Positions 1-7,214 are shown, counted from the stretch's first letter. The stretch: 24,151 nucleotides of DNA from an uncultured Eubacteriales bacterium (GCA_902475435.1 CABRZL010000025.1:1-24151); one strand, 5' to 3'. Made by a program: numbers and translations. The notes: a model not told the origin generated them from the letters alone.

Positions 1-183
1 GTAAGGCATGAAGATCGCAATCGAATATGTTATTTGAAATATATTCTCGTAAATGTAATTTGCTTCATACCGCTTACCCCCCTTCTTCTTGCGACTCTAT
101 CCCCAAAGCACCATAACAACAGCGCCTTCAGGCTAAAACGCGATATAGTGGCTTTCATAGCCAGAGAACAGGCTTACGCCTAA
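1..183 (+). CDS. Possible C-terminal end of an unrecognised protein, 5' truncated by the window
   Basis: Frame 1 is open from the first base to a TAA at 181-183, giving 60 residues; the other two + frames stop within the first ten bases. The sequence contains a hydrophobic stretch around residues 14-31 followed by a basic tail. An intrinsic terminator begins 44 bases after the stop, which fits the end of a transcription unit. I recognise no family. A 60-codon open frame could also arise by chance, so this is a tentative call. Confidence 0.3.
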   Translation, partial: VRHEDRNRICYLKYILVNVICFIPLTPLLLATLSPKHHNNSAFRLKRDIVAFIAREQAYA

Positions 184-226
184 ACTCTCTCTATAAATCA
201 GTTACATTTACCAATCTTCCCATCGC

Positions 227-255
227 AGGACGCTTCTTCACGGGCGTCCTTTTTT
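227..255 (+). terminator. Intrinsic terminator
   Basis: AGGACGC (227-233) pairs perfectly with GCGTCCT (244-250) across a 10-base loop and is followed by five T's. It would end transcription entering from the left and separate it from the gene at 382. The rest of 1-381 shows only short hairpins and no convincing promoter. Confidence 0.7.
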
Positions 256-341
256 GTTGTCCAAAAGATGCTCTCTTCAAAAAAAGTTGAAAAATCCCAG
301 CTCACCCGACTCAAATTCCTCCGGCCTGTCTTATAGCAGAT

Positions 342-366
342 AGAGGGACATAAAAAAGCTCCCTCT
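342..366 (+). promoter_or_regulatory. Hairpin directly upstream of a ribosome binding site
   Basis: AGAGGGA (342-348) can pair with TCCCTCT (360-366). The hairpin ends right beside the Shine-Dalgarno sequence GGAAAGGAGC used by the gene at 382. It may influence translation or mRNA stability of that gene; it lacks the T-run of a terminator. Confidence 0.35.
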
Positions 367-381
367 GGAAAGGAGCAAGTT

Positions 382-693
382 ATGAGCAAACGATCATCGG
401 ATTATCAAACGGCCTACAGTACAGAAATCGTCAACACCGTTCCCAAAGCTCCACGCCAGATCTGCAGCCCCCGCGCCCAGAAACAGGCCATGGAGATCTT
501 GGAAAACGCCAGTCTGGCGCTGGGGTATGAACGGTGCCGCACCGCGCTCTATCAAAACACGCTGGAAGGCATCGGCGTATTGTCCCTAACCGCCGGGCAG
601 CTCTCCAAGCTCACCCCGCAGGCGGAAGAACATTACTGGAAAATTGTAGAATCCTATGCCAATCAGGCGAAAAAATACTTAGAAAGGTGGTGA
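382..693 (+). CDS. Small protein of unknown function from the mobile element
   Basis: This gene encodes 103 residues and starts at an ATG about seven bases after a strong GGAAAGGAG ribosome binding site. I do not recognise the family. There is no signal peptide or membrane helix. The first 30 residues look polar and disordered; the rest (about 32-103) looks helical and amphipathic, ending in a basic tail. The ribosome binding site of the next gene lies inside its last codons, so the two are probably co-transcribed and translationally coupled. Its place just upstream of a membrane protein and transfer genes suggests a role in upkeep or transfer of the element, but no function can be assigned. 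Confidence 0.7.
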   Translation: MSKRSSDYQTAYSTEIVNTVPKAPRQICSPRAQKQAMEILENASLALGYERCRTALYQNTLEGIGVLSLTAGQLSKLTPQAEEHYWKIVESYANQAKKYLERW

Positions 694-698
694 TTTTT

Positions 699-917
699 AT
701 GACGATAACCAATTTGACACTGATCCTGCTGGCAGTGCTGGCTATTGTACTGCTGACCGCGGCGATTGTCTCCTACCGGGAGTTTAAAGACCGCCAGCAG
801 CCTACAAGCGATGCCTACACTCTGCTTAAGACTCAGCTGGATCTCTGCGCCGGTGCAGCCGAAGCGCAGAAAGAAATGCTCCGCGCTTTTTGTGATGCCA
901 ATGCACGGCAAAAATAA
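699..917 (+). CDS. Small single-helix membrane protein
   Basis: This gene encodes 72 residues. Residues about 5-25 form one hydrophobic transmembrane segment, followed by a short charged, helical cytoplasmic tail. The ATG at 699 is chosen because AAGGTGG lies nine bases upstream and because the longer frame upstream overlaps the preceding gene completely. It starts five bases after the preceding stop, so the two genes form an operon. No family is recognised. Together with the two-helix protein at 1779 it is one of two small membrane proteins near a coupling ATPase that lacks its own membrane helices, which makes a role in the transfer apparatus possible but unproven. Confidence 0.65.
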   Translation: MTITNLTLILLAVLAIVLLTAAIVSYREFKDRQQPTSDAYTLLKTQLDLCAGAAEAQKEMLRAFCDANARQK

Positions 918-933
918 CATTTTTGTGGAAGTC

Positions 934-1152
934 AGCAAGACTTATCAAACTATTTTCTGGGTTTTTCAAATTATTTTTTTACTGACTCGCATGACAAAAA
1001 TGTGAATTTGCACCCCTGTAAAACTCGGCAAAAGGGTGTCCAATCGCTCATTTTGAAGCCAAAAAAAGTCTGAAAAAAGTCTTGCTAAAATAACAAAGTA
1101 TGATTAAATCAGGACAAGATAGCCTGCCAGATTTGCCGATATCGTGGCAAAT
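934..1152 (+). promoter_or_regulatory. Intergenic region with a separated inverted repeat and a palindromic hairpin
   Basis: Positions 918-1199 hold no gene. AGCAAGACTT (934-943) recurs as its exact reverse complement at 1077-1086. An AAAAAAGTCT direct repeat is spaced by 11 bases just before the second copy. ATTTGCC (1131-1137) pairs with GGCAAAT (1146-1152) around a GATATCGT loop, upstream of the methylase gene. A TATGAT hexamer near 1099 could be a -10 element, but I see no good -35. The layout fits operator sites controlling the methylase-transfer operon; an origin of transfer is an alternative. Confidence 0.35.
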
Positions 1153-1199
1153 GCCCAGCGAACTATCAGGTACGTTAACAAACGGGAAAGGAGTTGTCA

Positions 1200-1772
1200 A
1201 TGTCAATGACATCGAATACAAAATATAAGACCTGCCTTGCCGATCCGCCCTGGGATATCAACCAGAAGGGCAAACGCGGTGCCGCCAGCCACTACGAGCT
1301 AATGTCACTGGATCGGATCAAGGCCATGCCGGTTGCCGACCTCTGCGAAAAGAACGCCCACCTTTACCTCTGGGTGCCCAACGGGCTCCTGCAGGAAGGG
1401 CTCAGCGTGATCACGGCGTGGGGCTTTACGTTCCGCAGCCCGATCTACTGGATCAAGCCCCGTCTGGGGCTAGGCAACTACATCCGCAATGCATCCGAGA
1501 CCTGTCTCTTTGCTACGCGGGGGCACGCACCGGTCAAGTTCCGCGCCCAGCCCAACTGGCTGTTCGCACCGTTCCAAGGGCACAGCCATAAGCCGGAGGA
1601 ACAGTACGCCATTATTGAGCGGCTGTCGGAAGGGCCTTACTTAGAATTATTCGCCCGGCGGCATCAGCCGGGATGGGATGTCTGGGGAAACGAGATCGAT
1701 TCTGATCTCATCATCCCGGGATATCCGGTGCCACATTATAGCAATAAAGTGAAAATCCAGAAGGAGGATTGA
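1200..1772 (+). CDS. MT-A70 family adenine-N6 methyltransferase, orphan
   Basis: The 190-residue product is a small S-adenosylmethionine-dependent methyltransferase of the MT-A70 family, which methylates the N6 amino group of adenine. The catalytic motif DPPW is at residues 15-18, near the N-terminus as in phage and plasmid members. Further on come WVPNG and YWIKP strand motifs, the conserved NASE segment and the PGWDVWGNE C-terminal motif. The ATG at 1200 lies six bases after AAAGGAG; the TTG at 1194 directly abuts that site and is less likely. No restriction endonuclease is encoded nearby, so it is an orphan methylase. Such enzymes on mobile elements usually protect incoming DNA from host restriction or alter gene regulation. 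The substrate is most likely DNA, but an RNA target cannot be excluded. Confidence 0.9.
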   Translation: MSMTSNTKYKTCLADPPWDINQKGKRGAASHYELMSLDRIKAMPVADLCEKNAHLYLWVPNGLLQEGLSVITAWGFTFRSPIYWIKPRLGLGNYIRNASETCLFATRGHAPVKFRAQPNWLFAPFQGHSHKPEEQYAIIERLSEGPYLELFARRHQPGWDVWGNEIDSDLIIPGYPVPHYSNKVKIQKED

Positions 1773-1778
1773 TGCGAT

Positions 1779-1967
1779 GTGAAACTAAGCAACTTCATTG
1801 CAAGGCTCTTGGGAGTCATCAGCACCTTTGCACTATGCTGCTACTTGCTCAAGCTGGGTGTAACCTTCCTTGCAGATATTTGGATCTGTCTTGTGATTGC
1901 CGCGGTGACCGCAATATGCGGCGGGATCGCATACCGAATCTACAAATACTGGAAAGATACGCATTAA
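1779..1967 (+). CDS. Small two-helix membrane protein preceding the coupling ATPase
   Basis: The 62-residue product has two predicted transmembrane segments, roughly residues 8-30 and 34-52, and a basic, aromatic C-terminus. The start is a GTG at 1779, eleven bases after an AAGGAGG site; the ATG at 1777 is followed at once by a stop, and the overlapping frame starting near 1769 does not look protein-like. It lies six bases after the methylase stop and 28 bases before the coupling ATPase. The ATPase shows no membrane helix of its own, so this protein is a candidate membrane anchor for it. No known family is recognised. Confidence 0.6.
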   Translation: MKLSNFIARLLGVISTFALCCYLLKLGVTFLADIWICLVIAAVTAICGGIAYRIYKYWKDTH

Positions 1968-1995
1968 CAGAGTGCGTATGGAAAGGAACTAGCCT

Positions 1996-4155
1996 ATGAG
2001 CAATTTTTCTATGCCTTTACAATGGATGGCCATTGACTGGACAAGACCTTATGACATTAAAGACGTGTGGGAGCTTTTGTCCCATCTGGCCACACTTTTC
2101 CCACATTGCCCCCTGATCTGGGAGGTGCGGGGAACGGGTGGACAAGTCCGTTACCAGATCGGCGTAAAAGCCCCACATCTGGAAAAGATCAAAGGTGTTC
2201 TGCGCGCCCACGGGGACATCCGTCTCCGGGACGTTTCCGGCCGGACACGCAAAAACGTTTTTATCACCCGCAACCTGAAAATCAGCCACCCGATCCTGTC
2301 CCTGGACACTGATAAGACCATGGCGGCGATCCGGGCAGGGCTGGCGGCCATGGCAGAGATGCCGCAGGACGAAGAAATGGTGCTGCAGGTTATGCTGGGC
2401 AAGGCCTTCGCGCCCACCTCCGTTTCACCGTCCCTGCCTGACCCAACCGCGTCCTGGATGGAAAAGATTTTAGGGAACATTCATCCGGCAACGCAGGAAC
2501 AGCAGAAATCCGCCAAACAAAAGGCTGAGCAGCACCGTTTTCACGCAGCCATCCGTTTAGGAGCTTCTGGTCGGAATGCCGCCCATCACGTCAGCGCAAT
2601 GCTGTCCGCATTCCGGGTGCTGGAGACTGCCGGAGTACGGATCTGTGCGGAAGAATACTCCTCCGCGAAGTTAAACGATGCTACCTTTCCCAAATGTTTC
2701 CCCCTGAAATTATCCGTAAAGGAGCTGGTCAGCTTTCTGCTTCTACCCATCGGCGACCAGCCCCTTCCCGGAACTGCGGCACTGCACCCCAAGCCGCTGT
2801 TTCCGCCCGGTTGGTATTCGCCACCGGACAAGGCGGGCGATGACCGCAGCTTTGCCGTAAGTATGGATGCGGCGAATCCAAAGAAACTGAGCATTTCTCC
2901 CAAGGACAGCCTGCTCCATACCGTGCTGCTGGGGCCGACCGGAAGCGGCAAAAGCACAGCAATGCAGCACCTGATTTTAGCAGACATACATGCGGGGCGC
3001 AGTGTCTTGGTGATAGACCCGAAAGCTGATCTTGTCATTGACATCCTTGCCCGTATCCCGGAGGAACGTACAGACGATGTGGTTGTGATTGACCCCTCTG
3101 ACCCGGCTCCGGTAGGGTTTAACCCACTGGTATTCAAGAATTATGAAAACCCACCGCTGTTGGCGGACGCTATTCTCAGTGTCCTCAAGGAACTCTGGGC
3201 GGACAACTGGGGTGTGCGCATTCAGGATATCTTGTCAGCGGCGCTGCTTACGCTCGTAGAAGTAGAGGGCTCCTCCCTGTTATGGCTCCCCGCCTTCCTA
3301 ACAGACGCAGATTTCCGGCAGAAAATCACCAGCCGGATTAATGATCGGGTTGCCTTAAAGCCCTTCTGGGAACAGTTCGATGCCCTCAAAGATTACAGCC
3401 GCCAGCAGCAGATCGAGCCTGTCTTAAACAAGCTGCGCCAGTTTACCCTGCGGCCGGGGTTGAGGAACGTTCTTGGGCAGGCCAAGCCAAAGTTCAGCTT
3501 AACTGACTTATTCTACCAGCGTAAGATAGTGCTGGTTTCTCTTAATAAGGGGCTGGTCGGCGGCGAATGCAGCCGCTGTCTGGGATCGCTCATTGTGGGA
3601 CTGACCTGGACACTGGCCTTATCCCGCGCCAAGCTCCCACCGGAAAAGCGGCACATCGTATCGGTATATATTGATGAATTGCAGGACTACCTGTCCCTGC
3701 CTACCGACTTGTCTGACGCCCTTGCACAGGCGCGGGGACTGGGACTTGGCCTGACCCTCGCCCACCAATACCGGGAACAGCTGCCCCTCGCCATCCGCTC
3801 CGGCATTGACGCCAACGCCTTAAACAAAATCGTCTTTGGTCTGAATGCCACGGATGCCAAAGCCATGGCGGCCATGGCACCGGAACTAACTGCCGAGGAC
3901 TTCATGATGCTGCCCCGCTATCAGGTATATGCATCTCTGCAGTCTGGCGGACGCGCCACCGGCTGGATGAGAGGACAGACCCTGCCGCCAGCCGAACCCG
4001 TCCGGCTCCCGGCAGAACTGAGGGCGCGCAGTCAACAGCGTTACGGAAAACCCGCCGCTGAAGTAGAGCAGGAATATCTCGACCTGTTTGCCGGAGCTGC
4101 GTCTCCGTCTGCAGAAACGGTTCAATCGCCCATAGGAAGGAGGAAAAAGGCATGA
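1996..4155 (+). CDS. Conjugative coupling ATPase (VirD4/TraG/HerA-like)
   Basis: The 719-residue product is a P-loop ATPase of the kind that couples the relaxosome to the transfer channel and pumps DNA. The Walker A motif GPTGSGKST is at residues 313-321 and the Walker B segment YIDELQD at 558-564, with the FtsK/HerA/VirD4 layout. A long N-terminal region (1-290) precedes the ATPase. It contains no hydrophobic stretch long enough for a membrane helix, unlike classic VirD4 proteins, which have two. The C-terminal 100 residues resemble the TraM-recognition end of coupling proteins. The start follows AAAGGA by eight bases. Its TGA stop overlaps the ATG of the Replic_Relax gene (ATGA), as expected for partners in one transfer complex. 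It probably acts as a hexamer at the inner face of the membrane. Confidence 0.85.
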   Translation: MSNFSMPLQWMAIDWTRPYDIKDVWELLSHLATLFPHCPLIWEVRGTGGQVRYQIGVKAPHLEKIKGVLRAHGDIRLRDVSGRTRKNVFITRNLKISHPILSLDTDKTMAAIRAGLAAMAEMPQDEEMVLQVMLGKAFAPTSVSPSLPDPTASWMEKILGNIHPATQEQQKSAKQKAEQHRFHAAIRLGASGRNAAHHVSAMLSAFRVLETAGVRICAEEYSSAKLNDATFPKCFPLKLSVKELVSFLLLPIGDQPLPGTAALHPKPLFPPGWYSPPDKAGDDRSFAVSMDAANPKKLSISPKDSLLHTVLLGPTGSGKSTAMQHLILADIHAGRSVLVIDPKADLVIDILARIPEERTDDVVVIDPSDPAPVGFNPLVFKNYENPPLLADAILSVLKELWADNWGVRIQDILSAALLTLVEVEGSSLLWLPAFLTDADFRQKITSRINDRVALKPFWEQFDALKDYSRQQQIEPVLNKLRQFTLRPGLRNVLGQAKPKFSLTDLFYQRKIVLVSLNKGLVGGECSRCLGSLIVGLTWTLALSRAKLPPEKRHIVSVYIDELQDYLSLPTDLSDALAQARGLGLGLTLAHQYREQLPLAIRSGIDANALNKIVFGLNATDAKAMAAMAPELTAEDFMMLPRYQVYASLQSGGRATGWMRGQTLPPAEPVRLPAELRARSQQRYGKPAAEVEQEYLDLFAGAASPSAETVQSPIGRRKKA

Positions 4156-5144
4156 CCGACCGCATGACGTATCGCGAAGAGAACAGAAACAAGGAATGTC
4201 CGCATCCTGCGCCTCTGGAGGAATTTTTAAGAAACGACTCTATCCCTGATTACAGGGATACCTTATCCAGCCAGCCCGGCGGAGCCGATCAGCCGGAACC
4301 GCCCGCGGAGGCACCCACCCGTATTCGGCTATCCCACAGACAGCTGGAAAGTCTGCTTAGACGTCTGGGTGAGCGCGATCTGGCCATCCTTGCCTCCATC
4401 CGGCAGAGCAGGTACCTGACCAGCGATCAGGTGCGCCGGTTGTACTTTATGGAACACAGTACCCCTACCGCCGCCATCCGCGCCGCTAACCGCAATCTGG
4501 GAAAGCTGCGGGAGATGCATCTGATCACCGCCATGACGCGGAGGGTGGGCGGCATTCGGGGCGGGTCGGGTTCTTACATCTGGCACCTGACAGAGGCTGG
4601 AGAACGGATGCTGCGGCTGGCCAAGCCGGATAGCTCCAAGCGGCGCATCCGGTTCCTCGAACCCTCCGGGCGGTTTCTCCGGCACACACTGGCCGTAGCG
4701 GAATGCTCCATCCAAGTCCGTGAAATCTGCAACAGACATGAAGCTCTTGATTTAGTTACTGTACAATTTGAGCCGGACAGTTGGCGCTCCTATTCCCGGA
4801 TCGGCAAGATTGTGTCGCTCCGCCCTGACCTGTTCGCCAAAACCCTTTGCGGCGAATATGAGGACTGCTGGTTTATCGAAGTGGATCTGGGTACAGAATC
4901 CATCCCGGCCATTCTTGAACAGTGCCGCCGTTACCATGAGTATTTCCGCTCCGGTTTGGAGCAGGAAGAATTTGGCGTGTTCCCCTTAACCGTCTGGATT
5001 GTCCCCAGCGCCCATCGCCGAGACATGTTAAAAGATGCTATCCGCGAAACCTTTGCCGGACAGCCATCACTTTTCGTGGTGATCACGCCGGAGGAGCTGG
5101 AGCCATTGCTCCTGCAAAAACTGGGTAAGGATATTTTATGCTGA
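4152..5144 (+). CDS. Replic_Relax family protein, likely relaxase or accessory DNA-processing protein
   Basis: The 330-residue product matches the replication-relaxation (Replic_Relax) family found beside coupling ATPases on Gram-positive conjugative elements. Residues 1-60 are polar and proline-rich. Residues about 65-160 look like a winged-helix DNA-binding domain of the kind that begins with an LGERDLAIL-type helix. Residues 170-320 form an alpha/beta domain with RPD at 224-226 and FIEVD at 241-245, a pattern like the PD...ExD core of restriction-endonuclease-fold proteins. No HUH motif of classical relaxases is present. It overlaps the coupling ATPase gene by four bases. The role is inferred: binding and perhaps nicking the element's origin of transfer or replication. 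Confidence 0.8.
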   Translation: MTDRMTYREENRNKECPHPAPLEEFLRNDSIPDYRDTLSSQPGGADQPEPPAEAPTRIRLSHRQLESLLRRLGERDLAILASIRQSRYLTSDQVRRLYFMEHSTPTAAIRAANRNLGKLREMHLITAMTRRVGGIRGGSGSYIWHLTEAGERMLRLAKPDSSKRRIRFLEPSGRFLRHTLAVAECSIQVREICNRHEALDLVTVQFEPDSWRSYSRIGKIVSLRPDLFAKTLCGEYEDCWFIEVDLGTESIPAILEQCRRYHEYFRSGLEQEEFGVFPLTVWIVPSAHRRDMLKDAIRETFAGQPSLFVVITPEELEPLLLQKLGKDILC

Positions 5145-5180
5145 ATCACCCTTGGATGACAGAAGCGGAAAGGAGGTTTT

Positions 5181-5402
5181 ATGGGCGAGAAAGAACGCGG
5201 GAGACCGATGTGCTCCCATCAAGTCCGCATTGTCCCGGAGTACCGGGACACTCCGGACATGGAAAAACTGGGGAAGGCTCTGATCTCGGTAGCGGTGAAT
5301 ATTGCCGAGAAAAAGAAAGCGGAAGCAGCGTCTTCCGCTGCCAATACAACCGACAACAAGGCTGTGCCAACGGCACGGCCAACAGAAGGGAGGGCGGCAT
5401 GA
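5181..5402 (+). CDS. Small basic protein of unknown function, ICE-associated
   Basis: The 73-residue product starts at an ATG six bases after a strong AAAGGAGG site, 36 bases after the Replic_Relax stop. An overlapping frame starting at 5138 has no good ribosome binding site and lower protein character. The N-terminal half carries the motif VPEYRDTPDMEKLGKAL and a short helix with alternating alanine and lysine; the last 25 residues are low-complexity (Ala, Thr, Asn). Small proteins with a similar I/V-P-E-Y-R motif followed by a leucine-alanine helix occur in many Clostridia elements, from memory. A similar peptide, IPDYRDT, sits in the N-terminal tail of the preceding protein. The function is unknown. 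Confidence 0.65.
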   Translation: MGEKERGRPMCSHQVRIVPEYRDTPDMEKLGKALISVAVNIAEKKKAEAASSAANTTDNKAVPTARPTEGRAA

Positions 5403-5403
5403 C

Positions 5404-5630
5404 GTAACATAGAATTCTGGCATGCATTGCCCTCCCTTAAAACAGGCGTTTCTTCTACTGAAAACAACAGAAACGCAGTACATTCACACAGGAAAGGAGG
5501 TTTACTGTAACAACAAAACTTTAACATCTGGCGGCCACGGTGCGCTTGTCCCATAGAGGCGCATCCGTGGATGCCCTCCTTTTTGTGGGACAGCGCCCCT
5601 CGCCGCCCCACAAAAAGGAGGGCAAGCCAT
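5404..5630 (+). promoter_or_regulatory. Strongly structured intergenic region that buries the amidoligase ribosome binding site
   Basis: No gene is visible here. GCGTTTC...GAAACGC forms a first hairpin around 5437-5477. An orphan GGAAAGGAGG near 5493 has no usable start codon after it. CCACGGTGCGC (5535-5545) pairs with GCGCATCCGTGG (5559-5570) with one bulge. GCCCTCCTTTTTGTGGG (5573-5589) pairs perfectly over 17 bases with 5607-5623, which contains AAGGAGG, the ribosome binding site for the ATG at 5631. The loop of the second hairpin, GTCCCA (5548-5553), is complementary to TGGGAC (5586-5591), so an alternative fold or loop contact is possible. It may be a translational switch, or an origin of transfer next to the relaxase-like gene. 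Confidence 0.6.
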
Positions 5631-6587
5631 ATGTTTACCAATCATTTTGGGATCGAAATGGAATTCACAGGCATCACCCGAGAACAGGCGGCGGATGTGG
5701 CCGCGAGATTTCTGGGCGGCACCGTGTCACGCACAGTCAACTACTACGATGCCTATCACGTGACCGCCCCGGATGGACGGGTCTGGAAATTCATGTCGGA
5801 TGCCAGTATTTACTGTCAAATGCGCAACGGTCGCCGCCAGGTTCCCGCTGACACAAGCTACAGTGTGGAACTGGTCAGCCCCATTCTCCTGTACCGGGAA
5901 GATATCGACACCGTACAGGGGCTGGCACGGCGCTTACGCAAAGCAGGCGGTTTCGCCAATGACACCTGCGGCATCCACATCCATCTGGACGGTTCCAACC
6001 ACACGGCGCGCAGTATCCGCAACTTTGTCAACATCATCGCCAGTCACAATGATCTGTTCTACAAAGCTCTGCAGATTGCGCCGGAACGGATGCGCTACTG
6101 CAAAAAGATGGACGCCTATCTGGTAGAGCGGATGAACCGGGTCAAACCCAAAACCCTTGCGCAGATCGAGAGCATCTGGTATGAGGGCTACCGGGGAAGC
6201 CGGAACCGTCACTACCACGACAGCCGCTACCACTTTCTCAATCTGCACAGCTTCTTCCACGGCAACCACACGGTGGAGCTTAGGGGCTTTAATGGTACAC
6301 TGCATGCCGGGAAAATCCGCGCCTATATTGTGTTCGCCCTGGCGCTGAACAACCAGGCGCTCACACAAAAAAGCGCCAGCTACCGGAAAGTGCAGGAGGA
6401 AAATGAGAAATTTGCCATGCGGGTGTATCTGAACCGGATCGGGTTTATCGGCGACGAGTTTAAAAGTTGCCGGGAACATTTATATCAACACTTGGATGGC
6501 AACGCAGCGTGGCGTTATGGCAGCAAAGAAAATGTACGCAGTCGCATCAATCGTGCAGGAAATGGAGGAAACGCACATGAAGAATAA
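5631..6587 (+). CDS. Glutamine-synthetase-like amidoligase (Amidoligase_2 family)
   Basis: The 318-residue product belongs to the carboxylate-amine ligases with a glutamine-synthetase-like fold, which use ATP to join a carboxylate to an amine. The family hallmarks are visible: FGIEMEF with metal-binding E9 and E11, CGIHIHLD with H116 and H118, and VELRGFNGT with E216 and R218. The last 60 residues (from about 258) form an extra module also found at the C-terminus of the protein encoded at 7285. The ATG at 5631 is chosen because AAGGAGG lies nine bases upstream; frames extending to 5571 would run through the perfect hairpin. The gene ends inside the start of the cyclotransferase gene (11-base overlap). 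Amidoligases of this class are known to pair with GGCT-like proteins and are proposed to modify peptides or cell-wall material; the real substrate is unknown. Confidence 0.85.
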   Translation: MFTNHFGIEMEFTGITREQAADVAARFLGGTVSRTVNYYDAYHVTAPDGRVWKFMSDASIYCQMRNGRRQVPADTSYSVELVSPILLYREDIDTVQGLARRLRKAGGFANDTCGIHIHLDGSNHTARSIRNFVNIIASHNDLFYKALQIAPERMRYCKKMDAYLVERMNRVKPKTLAQIESIWYEGYRGSRNRHYHDSRYHFLNLHSFFHGNHTVELRGFNGTLHAGKIRAYIVFALALNNQALTQKSASYRKVQEENEKFAMRVYLNRIGFIGDEFKSCREHLYQHLDGNAAWRYGSKENVRSRINRAGNGGNAHEE

Positions 6588-7038
6588 CAAAGAAAGACTC
6601 TACATCGCTTACGGGTCAAACCTGAATTTGCGGCAGATGGCGCACCGCTGCCCCACCGCTGAAGCGGTCGGTAAAAGCCTGCTTCGCGGCTGGAGGCTGA
6701 TGTTCCGCGGTGGCTCCCACAGTGCGGTCGCTACAGTGGAACGGATGCCGGGTCATACCGTGCCGGTGCTCATCTGGCGGCTGCAGCCTAGTGACGAGCA
6801 GGCGCTGGATGTTTACGAGGGATGGCCACGCCTATACCGGAAAGAAACCATCCGGTTAACCGTAAACGGCAGGCGTGTCTCCGCCATGATCTACATCATG
6901 AACGAGCAGGAACACCCTTACGGGAAACCGTCCAGTCTCTATCTGAACACTATCTGTGAGGGCTACCACTCCTGCAGATTTGACCCCAAGATTCTTTTGA
7001 CATCAGTCGCTGATTCCAGAAAGGAGGCACTGAAATGA
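6577..7038 (+). CDS. Gamma-glutamylcyclotransferase (GGCT/AIG2-like)
   Basis: The 153-residue product has the GGCT fold. The substrate-binding motif YGSN is at residues 12-15, and the expected catalytic glutamate is E81 in the conserved DVYEGWPRLYRK segment. GGCTs release gamma-glutamyl groups from amines as 5-oxoproline; BtrG-type members trim gamma-glutamyl-protected intermediates. The ATG at 6577 follows GGAGGAA by six bases, although the frame stays open further upstream inside the amidoligase gene. Overlaps with the genes on both sides (11 bases upstream, ATGA downstream) show tight translational coupling. Ligase plus cyclotransferase suggests one protein attaches and the other removes a gamma-glutamyl-type group; this is an inference from the pairing. 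Confidence 0.88.
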   Translation: MKNNKERLYIAYGSNLNLRQMAHRCPTAEAVGKSLLRGWRLMFRGGSHSAVATVERMPGHTVPVLIWRLQPSDEQALDVYEGWPRLYRKETIRLTVNGRRVSAMIYIMNEQEHPYGKPSSLYLNTICEGYHSCRFDPKILLTSVADSRKEALK

Positions 7039-7214
7039 CAGATACCATTAAAGCTCAGATCCTTGCAATCCGCAATTCCGGAGAGACCAACATGTTCGAC
7101 ATCCGCCGCGTACAGCAGATCGCTAACCGCAGAGGCTACTACGAACTGGTTATCTATCTGGAAGAACACCGGAAAGAGTATGTCAATTTCATCCTTACCG
7201 GGAGAACCAACTGA
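7035..7214 (+). CDS. DUF5049 family small protein
   Basis: The 59-residue product matches the DUF5049 family by its pattern: an I-L-A-I-R-x-S/T-G start, TNMFD at residues 18-22, a YYELV segment and the C-terminal FILTG. It has no membrane helix or signal peptide. The start codon ATG shares the sequence ATGA with the stop of the cyclotransferase gene, and AAAGGAGG lies just upstream. Members are frequent on Clostridia phages and conjugative elements, from memory, and have no known function. The tight coupling to the amidoligase and cyclotransferase genes suggests a role in the same process. Confidence 0.8.
   Translation: MTDTIKAQILAIRNSGETNMFDIRRVQQIANRRGYYELVIYLEEHRKEYVNFILTGRTN

Noticed and set aside
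1..226. Possible left attachment site or copy of the tRNA 3' end
   Set aside because: No match to the tRNA-Leu 3' end is visible; the left end must lie outside the window.
198..389. 63-codon frame on the - strand near the left end
   Set aside because: It crosses a + strand terminator hairpin, has no ribosome binding site of note and no protein-like pattern.
1769..1999. 76-codon + frame overlapping the two-helix membrane protein
   Set aside because: Rich in Cys, His and Arg without domain character; the overlapping GTG-started frame gives a clean two-helix protein.
5138..5407. 89-codon frame overlapping the small basic protein gene
   Set aside because: No ribosome binding site, and the frame starting at 5181 has a perfect one and a recognisable ICE-type motif.
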